Of a DNA stretch of 19,916 nt, positions 1 through 6,305 are shown in pieces; the first letter of the stretch is position 1, and each line of letters opens with the position of its first letter. The DNA comes from Sideroxydans lithotrophicus (lineage in GTDB: Bacteria > Pseudomonadota > Gammaproteobacteria > Burkholderiales > Sulfuriferulaceae), in assembly GCA_022736605.1 (NCBI GenBank), contig DZDB01000002.1, forward strand, positions 20,034 through 39,949. Direction: 5' to 3'. The translations under genes were made by a program, and so were the position numbers. The notes under the pieces are model-generated. The model ran no database searches. It saw only the letters and a list, made by a program, of their open reading frames with translations, and was not told the origin of the DNA.

Positions 1-423
1 TTCGTCGGCGCGTTTGGTATCCGTTCCCTGCTCAATCTGCATGGCGATAAACTCATTTCGCGGCTGTGGGCCGCGCCTGCCGCGCTCACCGGTGGTGCGG
101 TGGGCGCCTTGTTCGGCACCGGCGGGCCGCCTTATGTGATTTATCTGACACACCGGATTCACGATAAGGGCCGTTTGCGCGCCTCGTTTTCGGGGCTGTT
201 TTTTATCGAGGGACTGGTGCGTATCATCAGCTTCGCGGTGGTTGGTCTGTTCGCGGATTCGCGTCTACTGTGGGCTTTTTTATTGAGTTTGCCGGTCATG
301 GCGGGTGGTCTGATGCTGGGCAGTCGTGTGCATGTCGGCTTGTCGCGTGCGCAGTTGATGCAGCTGATTGGCGTGTTGCTGGTGTTGAGCAGCATCAGTT
401 TGTTGGTGAAAGCCGACGCTTAA
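1..423 (+). CDS. TauE/SafE-family membrane transporter, C-terminal part (5' truncated by window edge)
   Basis: The reading frame is open from base 1 to the TAA at 421–423, so about 140 C-terminal residues are visible and the true start lies upstream of the window. The sequence is strongly hydrophobic with several membrane segments. It carries a GALFGTGGPPYVIYL motif, the glycine/proline-rich signature that recurs in the second half of TauE/SafE (formerly DUF81) proteins. This inner-membrane family exports or imports small anions such as sulfite, sulfoacetate or other organosulfur compounds; the substrate here cannot be told from sequence. The ATG at 100 is internal to the conserved region and is not the real start. 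The gene is convergent with xerD and their stop codons interlock in a TTAA at 420–423. Family assignment is fairly secure; substrate is unknown. Confidence 0.8.
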   Translation, partial: FVGAFGIRSLLNLHGDKLISRLWAAPAALTGGAVGALFGTGGPPYVIYLTHRIHDKGRLRASFSGLFFIEGLVRIISFAVVGLFADSRLLWAFLLSLPVMAGGLMLGSRVHVGLSRAQLMQLIGVLLVLSSISLLVKADA

Positions 424-1319
424 CCGCGTGGATGGTGTTTGGCATGGAGCTGTTTTAGACGTTCGCGCGCGACGTGAGTGTAAATCTGGGTGGTTGAAAT
501 ATCCGCGTGGCCGAGCAGTAATTGCACCACGCGCAAGTCGGCGCCGTGGTTGAGTAAGTGGGTGGCAAAGGCGTGACGTAATACATGGGGTGAGGGCAGC
601 CTGGCCAAGCCAGCTTGCAGACCGTGACGTTTTATCAGATACCAGAATGCCTGACGGCTCATGGCGTGCCCACGCTGGGTGACGAATAACGCGTCACTCG
701 TTGCCTCCGCCAGTAACTGCGGACGGCTTGCCTGCAAATAGCGGGTGAGCCATAGCAGGGCTTCTTCGCCCAATGGCACCATTCTCTCCTTGCCGCCCTT
801 GCCCATGACCCGTACCACGCCCATGTCCAGGCTGACATCAGCACGCCCCAGCTTCACCAGCTCAGACACGCGCAAGCCACTGGCATAAAGCGTTTCGAGC
901 ATGGCCTTATCGCGCAGCCCCATAGCCGTATCCGTATCAGGCGTCGCCAGCAGACTGTCTACATCGGATTCGGACAGGCTTTTGGGCAAAGAACGCGGCA
1001 GTTTTGGCGCGTCTACCTTGAGCGTCGGATCAGTTTGAATGAGGCCATCTCTCAGATTCAGCCGATAAAAGCGTTTGATCGCGGAGAGTTGTCGTGCCGT
1101 GCTGCGCGGGCTGGCATGACGTGCAAAGCGGTCGTGCAGATAGGCCTCAAGATCAATTTGTTCAGCCTCGAGTAGCGGGCGCATGCGCTGGCTGTCGAGC
1201 CACGCTGCAAATTGCGTCAGGTCGCGGCGGTAGCTCTCCAGCGTGTTGCGTGACAGGCCGTCCTCCAGCCAGAGCAAGTCGCAAAAGCGATCAAGCGCCT
1301 TGGCGGAGATGGGATTCAT
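420..1319 (-). CDS. xerD: Site-specific tyrosine recombinase XerD
   Basis: A 299-residue tyrosine recombinase that, with XerC, resolves chromosome dimers at dif during division. The N-terminal SAM-like DNA-binding domain spans about residues 1–100 and the catalytic domain about 115–295. The full catalytic set is visible: R150 (SGLRVSEL), K174 (GKGGKER), H245 and R248 (HVLRHAFATHLL), H271 (LLGHADISTTQ) and nucleophile Y280 (IYTHV). XerD is preferred over XerC because of the C-terminal tail ERLKQLHAKHHPRG, which closely resembles the E. coli XerD end, and because the length fits (E. coli is 298). The ATG start lies inside the end of the ogt-like gene (29-nt overlap) and has no clear Shine-Dalgarno sequence, so translation is probably coupled to that gene. 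The TAA stop interlocks with that of the convergent transporter gene. Confidence 0.95.
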   Translation of the reverse strand: MNPISAKALDRFCDLLWLEDGLSRNTLESYRRDLTQFAAWLDSQRMRPLLEAEQIDLEAYLHDRFARHASPRSTARQLSAIKRFYRLNLRDGLIQTDPTLKVDAPKLPRSLPKSLSESDVDSLLATPDTDTAMGLRDKAMLETLYASGLRVSELVKLGRADVSLDMGVVRVMGKGGKERMVPLGEEALLWLTRYLQASRPQLLAEATSDALFVTQRGHAMSRQAFWYLIKRHGLQAGLARLPSPHVLRHAFATHLLNHGADLRVVQLLLGHADISTTQIYTHVARERLKQLHAKHHPRG

Positions 1320-1809
1320 GGCTTAATAACCAGGCTTTGTAATCGAGCGGCGCCCCCTCAGTTGCGTGCATGAAACCACCACGGCCATGGGCTGCGACGA
1401 CTCGATGGCATGGCACGATAATCGGCAGCGGATTGGCACCGCACGCCTGGCCGACTGCGCGTGGGCTGGAGTTCAATTGTCGTGCAAGCTGACCATACGT
1501 AGCGGTGAGCCCGACTGGCAGTTGCGACAGCGCGTGCCAGACTTTTAATTGATGCGTAGTGCCAACCTGGTTGAGTGGCAAGTCAAAAACATAGCCCGGG
1601 TCAGAAAAATATCGCTCGAGCGCGTTGCAAACGCGTTGAGACAGTGCGCAGGTTGGCACGAGCGGTGGGTAGTTGGCGGGTAAAAAATGGATGGCATGCA
1701 GTGTGTTATTAGCAATCTGGATACCCAGCGCAGCAAAGGGCGCCGTCAGTACCGCTTGATATGACGTCGGCTCGAGCAAAACAGGCTGGGGTTCAGGATG
1801 GGCACGCAT
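1291..1809 (-). CDS. ogt: Methylated-DNA–protein-cysteine methyltransferase (Ogt/MGMT family)
   Basis: A 172-residue suicide repair enzyme that transfers alkyl groups from O6-alkylguanine (and O4-alkylthymine) to its own cysteine. The active-site motif IVPCHRVV places the nucleophile at C134. The preceding helix (SSPRAVGQACGANPLP) supplies the arginine finger R117 and the conserved RAVGxAxxxNP pattern. The N-terminal ribonuclease-H-like part is short and there is no Ada-type zinc domain, so this is Ogt/MGMT type. The C-terminus (LDYKAWLLSHE) matches the family. The ATG at 1809 gives about 17 residues before the usual start of homology; a TTG ten codons further in is an alternative. A possible promoter whose +1 falls on the ATG lies immediately upstream. 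The gene overlaps xerD by 29 nt, suggesting a two-gene unit separated from rplS by a hairpin terminator. Confidence 0.88.
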   Translation of the reverse strand: MRAHPEPQPVLLEPTSYQAVLTAPFAALGIQIANNTLHAIHFLPANYPPLVPTCALSQRVCNALERYFSDPGYVFDLPLNQVGTTHQLKVWHALSQLPVGLTATYGQLARQLNSSPRAVGQACGANPLPIIVPCHRVVAAHGRGGFMHATEGAPLDYKAWLLSHESHLRQGA

Positions 1810-1815
1810 TTCGTT

Positions 1816-1844
1816 ATTCTAGCGGTGAAGCGCGGGCATTTGAA
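1816..1844 (-). promoter_or_regulatory. Candidate sigma-70 promoter of ogt–xerD
   Basis: On the minus strand there is TTCAAA (1839–1844; 4 of 6 matches to the -35 consensus), a 17-bp spacer, then TAGAAT (1816–1821; 5 of 6 matches to the -10). The -10 hexamer ends 6 nt before the ATG of ogt, so position +1 would coincide with the A of that ATG and the transcript would be leaderless. It sits just downstream of the rplS terminator hairpin, where an independent promoter is expected. Inferred from hexamers only. Confidence 0.42.
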
Positions 1845-1848
1845 ATGC

Positions 1849-1878
1849 AAAAGGGCAAGCCCTGCGGCTTGCCCTTTT
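1849..1878 (-). terminator. Intrinsic terminator of the rpsP–rimM–trmD–rplS operon
   Basis: A perfect 13-bp inverted repeat (AAAAGGGCAAGCC at 1849–1861 and its complement at 1866–1878) encloses a 4-base loop. Read on the minus strand it starts 21 nt after the rplS stop codon; its GC-rich core is followed by a TTTT run, the form of a rho-independent terminator. The A tract on the other side makes it formally bidirectional, but no plus-strand gene ends here. It separates the ribosomal operon from ogt–xerD. Confidence 0.88.
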
Positions 1879-1899
1879 GAGTGCTTGCAAATAACGCGA

Positions 1900-2289
1900 T
1901 CAGGCGCTTGCGACAGCAGCGGCTTTGCGTTTGCTGGTGGGCAGCTTTTCCTTGATACGCGCCGACTTGCCGGAGCGCTCACGCAGGTAGTACAGCTTGG
2001 CGCGGCGCACATCACCACGACGCTTGACTTCAATCGCTGCAACCAGTGGCGAATAGGTCTGGAACGTACGTTCCACGCCTTCACCGGCAGAAATCTTGCG
2101 CACGATAAACGAGGAGTTAAGGCCACGGTTACGCTTGGCGATAACAATACCTTCATACGCTTGCAGACGCTCGCGTGTGCCTTCCTTTACCTTCACTTGC
2201 ACGACGACGGTGTCGCCGGGTGCGAAAGCCGGGATGGTTTTGCCCAGACGGGCAATTTCTTCTTGTTCCAGTTGGTCAATCAGGTTCAT
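1900..2289 (-). CDS. rplS: 50S ribosomal protein L19
   Basis: A 129-residue L19, located at the 30S–50S interface of the ribosome. Family landmarks are visible in order: the N-terminal MNLIDQLEQEEIARLGKTIP, the barrel region with FAPGDTVVVQVKVKEGTRERLQ, the conserved YEGIVIAKRNRGLNSSFIVRKIS, the GVERTFQTYSP turn, and VKRRGDVRRAKLYYLRERSGKSARIKEKL near the end. It is longer than E. coli L19 (115 residues) by a Lys/Ala-rich C-terminal tail of about 15 residues. The ATG start has a textbook AAGGAGAA at 2295–2302 on the minus strand. It is the last gene of the S16–RimM–TrmD–L19 operon. The 106-nt gap to trmD is filled with inverted repeats, consistent with separate control of L19 output, and a strong terminator follows. 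Confidence 0.97.
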   Translation of the reverse strand: MNLIDQLEQEEIARLGKTIPAFAPGDTVVVQVKVKEGTRERLQAYEGIVIAKRNRGLNSSFIVRKISAGEGVERTFQTYSPLVAAIEVKRRGDVRRAKLYYLRERSGKSARIKEKLPTSKRKAAAVASA

Positions 2290-2302
2290 TGCGTTTCTCC
2301 TT

Positions 2303-2395
2303 GAGTCAAAAAGTTGAGCCTTAGGCTCTGTGTAGTTTTAGCGTGCATCACTACACTGTCGTGTGGCGCAGGCCGCCGCCTGACACACGGGTTTT
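2303..2395 (-). promoter_or_regulatory. Structured trmD–rplS intergenic leader with three inverted repeats
   Basis: Reading the minus strand from the trmD stop toward rplS there are three hairpins. The first is at 2361–2388 (GTGTG/CACAC outer and CAGG/CCTG inner stems). The second is at 2330–2356 (7-bp perfect stem GTGTAGT/ACTACAC, 13-nt loop). The third is at 2316–2328 (5-bp stem GAGCC/GGCTC, 3-nt loop) and is followed after three bases by TTTTT, a small attenuator-like arrangement. The rplS Shine-Dalgarno sequence comes about 6 nt later. Structures are seen in sequence; a regulatory role is inferred. Confidence 0.45.
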
Positions 2396-3175
2396 TTATG
2401 GGTTGCCGATGGAGCTGGCAACGGTATTTTCCTGCTTGAATTCTTCAAGCAGTGAAATTTCTAACGCGCTCATGCCACGTTTTTCCAACAAATCCGGGCG
2501 CTTTTGCCAGGTTATGCCAAGCGACTGCTTAAGTCGCCAGCGGGTAATCTTGGCATGATTGCCGCCGGTCAATACTTCGGGCACAACTGCATCTTGGTAC
2601 AGCTCTGGTCGCGTGTAATGCGGATAATCCAGCAGGCCATTGACGAATGAATCCTGCGCGGCTGAATCTGCATCACCGAGCGCGCCGGGCAGTTGCCGTA
2701 TGACGCTATCAATTACGACCATCGCCGCCAATTCGCCGCCTGACAACACATAATCGCCAATTGAAATGGCGCTGTGTACACGGCGTGCGAGCAGGCGCTC
2801 GTCAATCCCTTCATAGCGCCCGGCCAGAAAAATCAGTCCGGGTTGCGCTGCCAACGCCATTACGTCAGCGTGATCCAGCGTGCGTCCCTGCGGTGACATA
2901 TAAATGACCTCGGGCTGTATGACCCCAGCTGCACGTTGCCGTGCTTCAGCGGCGTCAAGCGCCTGATCCAGCGGTTCGGCCAGCATCACCATGCCAGGTC
3001 CGCCACCATAGGGTCGGTCATCAACCGTGCGGTGATTGTCCTGCGTGAAATCACGCGGATTCCACAGGTGCATCTCCAGCAGATCGCGCTCAAACGCACG
3101 GCTGCTGATGCCATAATCGCGAACCGCACTAAACATCTGCGGAAACAGCGTGACAACGTCTATCTGCAACGTCAT
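2396..3175 (-). CDS. trmD: tRNA (guanine-N1-)-methyltransferase TrmD
   Basis: A 259-residue SPOUT-class enzyme that methylates G37 of tRNAs reading codons with N1 = C, using S-adenosylmethionine, and so prevents +1 frameshifting. Hallmarks: the N-terminal IDVVTLFPQMF; a PYGGGPGMVM loop; YMSPQGRTLDH; the knot segments LIFLAGRYEGIDER and SIGDYVLSGGELAAMVVIDS; and GLLDYPHYTRPELYQ, which carries the catalytic-region aspartate. The start is set at the ATG at 3173–3175, which shares its A with the rimM TGA (TGATG) and has GGAAGG about 10 nt upstream. A TTG six codons earlier (3193) would add a sequence that does not resemble TrmD N-termini. Length agrees with E. coli (255). It belongs to the rpsP–rimM–trmD–rplS operon. 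Confidence 0.96.
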   Translation of the reverse strand: MTLQIDVVTLFPQMFSAVRDYGISSRAFERDLLEMHLWNPRDFTQDNHRTVDDRPYGGGPGMVMLAEPLDQALDAAEARQRAAGVIQPEVIYMSPQGRTLDHADVMALAAQPGLIFLAGRYEGIDERLLARRVHSAISIGDYVLSGGELAAMVVIDSVIRQLPGALGDADSAAQDSFVNGLLDYPHYTRPELYQDAVVPEVLTGGNHAKITRWRLKQSLGITWQKRPDLLEKRGMSALEISLLEEFKQENTVASSIGNP

Positions 3176-3690
3176 CAGTAATCTGCCTTCCAATCAACCT
3201 CAATGGTGCCTGTTGTCAGATCAACGGCTTTGACGACATGCCCTACGAAGGGGATCAGTCGCTGCGGCGCATTCCCAACGACCAGTATGTCGTGGGCACC
3301 CGATTCAAGCAGTTCGCTGACCGTACCGAAGTCAACACCATCCGTATTCACGACTTGCAAACCCACCAGATCAGACCAGTAGTATTCATTTTCGGCGGGC
3401 GGTGGCAACGCCTCGCGCGGCACGGCAATTTCCAGACCTTTCAGCGCCAGCGCGGCATCACGGTCGTGAATACCGGCCAATTCGGCTACCAGTACTTTGG
3501 TATGTACATTCACCGACAACACATGAAACGTGCGCCACGTATCTACTTTGCCGATTTGCCAGTCAGTAAAATCGGCCAAGGTATCGATCGATTCGCTGAA
3601 AGTCTGGATTTTGATCCAGCCTTTCACGCCGAAGGGCGCAGCAACGCGCCCCATCACCACGCGTTTATCCAGCGACTTTGGCGCTTTCAC
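3175..3690 (-). CDS. rimM: 16S rRNA processing protein RimM
   Basis: A 171-residue ribosome maturation factor that binds S19 and helps assemble the 30S head. The N-terminal RimM domain (VVMGRVAAPFGVKGWIKIQTF, about residues 11–31) is followed by a C-terminal PRC-barrel beginning at the signature EYYWSDLVGLQV, and it ends TGTIEVDWKADY as is typical. The longest form starts at a GTG at 3690 that overlaps rpsP by 26 nt. A run of three in-frame start codons, GTG-GTG-ATG, lies just after the rpsP stop (3652–3660) and would give a protein 10 to 12 residues shorter. Neither position has a strong Shine-Dalgarno sequence, so the exact start is uncertain. The stop codon overlaps the trmD start by one base, consistent with translational coupling. 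Confidence 0.95.
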   Translation of the reverse strand: MKAPKSLDKRVVMGRVAAPFGVKGWIKIQTFSESIDTLADFTDWQIGKVDTWRTFHVLSVNVHTKVLVAELAGIHDRDAALALKGLEIAVPREALPPPAENEYYWSDLVGLQVVNTDGVDFGTVSELLESGAHDILVVGNAPQRLIPFVGHVVKAVDLTTGTIEVDWKADY

Positions 3691-3919
3691 GCTTGACCAG
3701 CTTGGCGACAGCCTCGGATACTTGCGCGCCGTTGGAGGTCCAATGGGTGACGCGATCCAGGCTCAGGCGCAAGCCTTCAGTGCCATCTTTGGCGAGTGGG
3801 TTGTAAAAACCAACGCGCTCAATGAAACGACCGTCACGGCGATTGCGCGAATCAGCAACCACTACGTTGTAAAAGGGGCGGTTTTTAGCGCCACCACGGG
3901 CAAGACGAATAATAACCAT
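3665..3919 (-). CDS. rpsP: 30S ribosomal protein S16
   Basis: An 84-residue S16, an early assembly protein of the 30S subunit, of usual length (E. coli is 82). It opens with the conserved MVIIRLARGGAKNRPFYNVV and continues with VADSRNRRDGRFIERVGFYNP, both hallmarks of the family. It is the first gene of the rpsP–rimM–trmD–rplS operon and is preceded by a near-consensus promoter at 3958–3987, giving a short leader of roughly 30 nt. The Shine-Dalgarno sequence is weak. Only 16 nt separate the promoter from the ffh stop codon and I see no terminator there, so read-through from ffh probably adds to transcription. Confidence 0.97.
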   Translation of the reverse strand: MVIIRLARGGAKNRPFYNVVVADSRNRRDGRFIERVGFYNPLAKDGTEGLRLSLDRVTHWTSNGAQVSEAVAKLVKRESAKVAG

Positions 3920-3957
3920 CGTGAGTGCCTAACCATTTGAAATTAAAAAAGAGCGCG

Positions 3958-3987
3958 ATTATACGAGGAAAATCGTCGCGTTGACAA
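3958..3987 (-). promoter_or_regulatory. Sigma-70 promoter of the rpsP operon
   Basis: On the minus strand there is TTGTCA (3982–3987; 5 of 6 matches) followed by an 18-bp spacer and a perfect TATAAT (3958–3963). Transcription should start near 3950, about 30 nt ahead of the rpsP ATG. It lies wholly in the ffh–rpsP gap, as expected for a highly expressed ribosomal protein operon. Confidence 0.8.
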
Positions 3988-4003
3988 GGCGCGTTTGTTT
4001 TGA

Positions 4004-5347
4004 CTACATGCCGGGCATCAGGCCTTTCATGCCGCGCATCATTTTCGACAGGCCACCTTTGGACATCATTTTCATCATTTTTTGCGCTTGTTCGAACTGT
4101 TTCAGGAGGCGATTGACTTCTTGTACCGATACACCCGCACCTGCGGCGACGCGGCGTTTGCGCGAGGCTTTGAGCAGTTCGGGTTTGCGCCGTTCGCTGG
4201 GAGTCATGGCGTTGATGATGCCCTCGACCCGATTCATGGCCTTTTCATCTGCGCCCGCTGGCAAGGCTGCCCCTGCTGCGCCGGGTAATTTATCCATCAT
4301 CGCAGACAAGCCACCCATTTTGCGCATTTGCAGGATCTGCGCCTTGAAATCTTCCAGATCGAAATTTTTGCCAGATTTGACCTTGTCGGCAAGTTTTTTT
4401 GCTTCTGCGTGATCGACGCCGCGTTGTGCGTCTTCAATCAGCGATAGCACATCACCCATGCCGAGCACACGCGAAGCCATGCGTTCCGGATGGAAGGTTT
4501 CCAGCCCAGTGAGTTTTTCACCGACACCAACGAATTTGATTGGTTTGCCGGTAATGTGCCGCACTGATAAGGCAGCACCGCCACGCGAGTCACCATCCAG
4601 CTTGGTAAGGATGATGCCGGTCAGTGGCAATGTGTCATTGAATGCGCGCGCGGTGTTGACGGCATCCTGCCCTTGCATGGCATCGACTACAAAGAGCGTT
4701 TCGATGGGGTTGACTGCGACATGCAGGGCGCGGATTTCTTCCATCATGACCTGATCGATGCCCAGTCGCCCAGCGGTGTCGACAATCAAAATGTCATGAA
4801 AGTGTTTTTTTGCGTAATCCTGCGCTGCCAAGGCAATGTCCACCGGTTTTTGATCGCCGGTGGAGGGAAACCAGTCGACGCCGAGCTGGCCGGCCAGCGT
4901 CTTGAGCTGTTCGATCGCAGCGGGTCGATACACGTCACAACTCACCAGCAGAACTTTTTTCTTCATCTGGTCAGTCAGCAGTTTGGCCAGCTTGCCGCTA
5001 CTGGTGGTTTTGCCTGAACCTTGCAGGCCAGCCATTAAAATAGTGGCGGGCGGCGTGGTAGCGAGATTCAGTGGCACGCTTTGCTTGCCCATCAGCTGTG
5101 TGAGTTCGTCATGCACCACACCAATAAAGGCTTGCCCTGGCGTCAGGCTTTGCAATACTTCTACGCCCAGTGCTTTTTGTTTGACTGCGGTGATGAAATC
5201 CTTGACGACAGGCAAGGCGACGTCAGCCTCCAGCAACGCCATGCGGACTTCACGCATGGCGTCCTGAATGTTGTCTTCGGTCAGGCGTGCCTGACCGCGC
5301 AGATTTTTGATGACGGAAGATAGACGCGTGGTGAGGTTTTCAAGCAT
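4004..5347 (-). CDS. ffh: Signal recognition particle protein Ffh (SRP54 GTPase)
   Basis: A 447-residue SRP GTPase that, with 4.5S RNA, binds signal sequences on nascent membrane proteins and docks with FtsY at the inner membrane. Three domains are visible. The N helical bundle spans about 1–90. The G domain spans about 95–295, with P-loop GLQGSGKT at 107–114, DVYRPAAIEQL from 138, DTAGR at 190–194, TKLDGDSRGGAALS from 248, and the GVGEKLTGLETFHPERMASR closing loop. The M domain runs from about 325 and ends in the methionine-rich KMMKMMSKGGLSKMMRGMKG. Length matches E. coli (453). The ATG has a GGA-type Shine-Dalgarno sequence roughly 12 nt upstream. It is divergent from the ypjD-like gene, an arrangement also found in E. 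coli. A TAGAAT at 5411–5416 on the minus strand could be its -10, but I see no matching -35. Confidence 0.98.
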   Translation of the reverse strand: MLENLTTRLSSVIKNLRGQARLTEDNIQDAMREVRMALLEADVALPVVKDFITAVKQKALGVEVLQSLTPGQAFIGVVHDELTQLMGKQSVPLNLATTPPATILMAGLQGSGKTTSSGKLAKLLTDQMKKKVLLVSCDVYRPAAIEQLKTLAGQLGVDWFPSTGDQKPVDIALAAQDYAKKHFHDILIVDTAGRLGIDQVMMEEIRALHVAVNPIETLFVVDAMQGQDAVNTARAFNDTLPLTGIILTKLDGDSRGGAALSVRHITGKPIKFVGVGEKLTGLETFHPERMASRVLGMGDVLSLIEDAQRGVDHAEAKKLADKVKSGKNFDLEDFKAQILQMRKMGGLSAMMDKLPGAAGAALPAGADEKAMNRVEGIINAMTPSERRKPELLKASRKRRVAAGAGVSVQEVNRLLKQFEQAQKMMKMMSKGGLSKMMRGMKGLMPGM

Positions 5348-5422
5348 GGCGGGATGTTCCGGTGGCTGTTGTCGCGGCAGTGTTGGTGTAAACTTGTGCT
5401 GTTGCCTCCCATTCTAACCCAC

Positions 5423-6229
5423 ATGCGCCTTACCCTGCTTTATCCACTCATCAGCATGCTCTATTTACTTGTGGGCTGGCGTTTTTTATATCGTGCGCGA
5501 CATGCGGCGAAGGTGGATGCTACCTGGGACAAACTGGCTTTATTGCCGGTGTTGGGATTGCACCTGATTCTGTTGATCAACTCGGTCAGTAACCCGGTGG
5601 GTCTGAACCTTAGTTTGGGGAATGTGTTGTCGGCCATCGCCTGGCTGGTCGTACTGATTTACTGGCTGGGCGGATTTTTTTACCGCCTCGAAATCCTGCT
5701 GGCGCCGCTAACGTGGATGGCGGCACTGGTGTTGCTCGCGCCGCTTTTCTTGCCTGCCGATCATGTTCTGGCAAATATGCAATCGCCTGCATTTCTGGTG
5801 CATTTATTGATCGCTTTCCTGGCTTACAGCCTGTTGACCATCGGTGCGCTACAGGCCACTTTGATGTCGGTAGTTGAAAAACGATTGCACAACCCTTTGC
5901 GATCGAGCATGGCGTCCAGTTTGCCGCCTTTGTTAACGCTGGAAAGCATGCTGTTCCGTATCATAGGGGTAGGCTTCATATTGCTGTCGCTTACCGTGCT
6001 AAGCGGCATCTTTTTCTCGGAAGAGTTATTTCACGAGCCGATGCAGCTTAACCACAAGACCGTCTTTGCGGTGCTGTCGTGGCTGGTCTACGCAGCGCTG
6101 TTGGGCGGGCGGTATTTGTGGGGCTGGCGCGGCCGAACTGCCGTACGCTGGTCGCTGGTGGGGTTTGTGATGTTGGTGCTGGCATATCTTGGCAGCAAGT
6201 TTGTTCTGGAAGTCATTTTGCAACGTTAG
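5423..6229 (+). CDS. ypjD: YpjD-like inner membrane protein of the CcsA/cytochrome c assembly family
   Basis: A 268-residue polytopic membrane protein with about eight hydrophobic segments. It has the CcsA/HemX-type features of the cytochrome c assembly fold: histidines in or beside membrane segments (VLGLHLILL, FLVHLLIAFLAY, QLNHKTVFAVLSW) and a tryptophan-rich C-terminal part (RYLWGWRGRTAVRW). The family handles or senses heme at the inner membrane; the exact role of YpjD is not firmly established. The ATG at 5423 is chosen over an upstream in-frame ATG at 5354 because the extra 23 residues are not membrane-like, whereas MRLTLLYPLISMLYLLVGW starts directly with the first helix. E. coli YpjD has 263 residues and sits in the same place between corB and ffh, which supports the call. 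Confidence 0.85.
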   Translation: MRLTLLYPLISMLYLLVGWRFLYRARHAAKVDATWDKLALLPVLGLHLILLINSVSNPVGLNLSLGNVLSAIAWLVVLIYWLGGFFYRLEILLAPLTWMAALVLLAPLFLPADHVLANMQSPAFLVHLLIAFLAYSLLTIGALQATLMSVVEKRLHNPLRSSMASSLPPLLTLESMLFRIIGVGFILLSLTVLSGIFFSEELFHEPMQLNHKTVFAVLSWLVYAALLGGRYLWGWRGRTAVRWSLVGFVMLVLAYLGSKFVLEVILQR

Positions 6230-6245
6230 TCTGGCGTCAGCTGCC

Positions 6246-6273
6246 TTGACAATCCGTTCCCAAACTTTACACT
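6246..6273 (+). promoter_or_regulatory. Candidate sigma-70 promoter of the corB-like gene
   Basis: A perfect TTGACA (6246–6251), a 16-bp spacer and TACACT (6268–6273; 4 of 6 matches). The start site would be near 6280, giving a leader of about 26 nt to the TTG start. It is the best promoter match in the 76-bp gap after the ypjD-like gene. Confidence 0.5.
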
Positions 6274-6305
6274 TCCCCATATTGCCTTATTGATTTTCCG
6301 CTCGC

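Noticed and set aside
420..1319. xerD as an integron, phage or transposon integrase
   Set aside because: Length, tail sequence and all residues match chromosomal XerD, and no att-like repeats, cargo genes or other mobile signs are nearby.
3176..3193. TTG at 3193 as the trmD start
   Set aside because: The ATG at 3175 matches the family N-terminus, has GGAAGG upstream and forms the usual TGATG junction with rimM.
5354..5422. Upstream ATG at 5354 for the ypjD-like gene
   Set aside because: The additional residues are outside the family, cysteine/tryptophan-rich and not membrane-like; the ATG at 5423 begins at the first helix.
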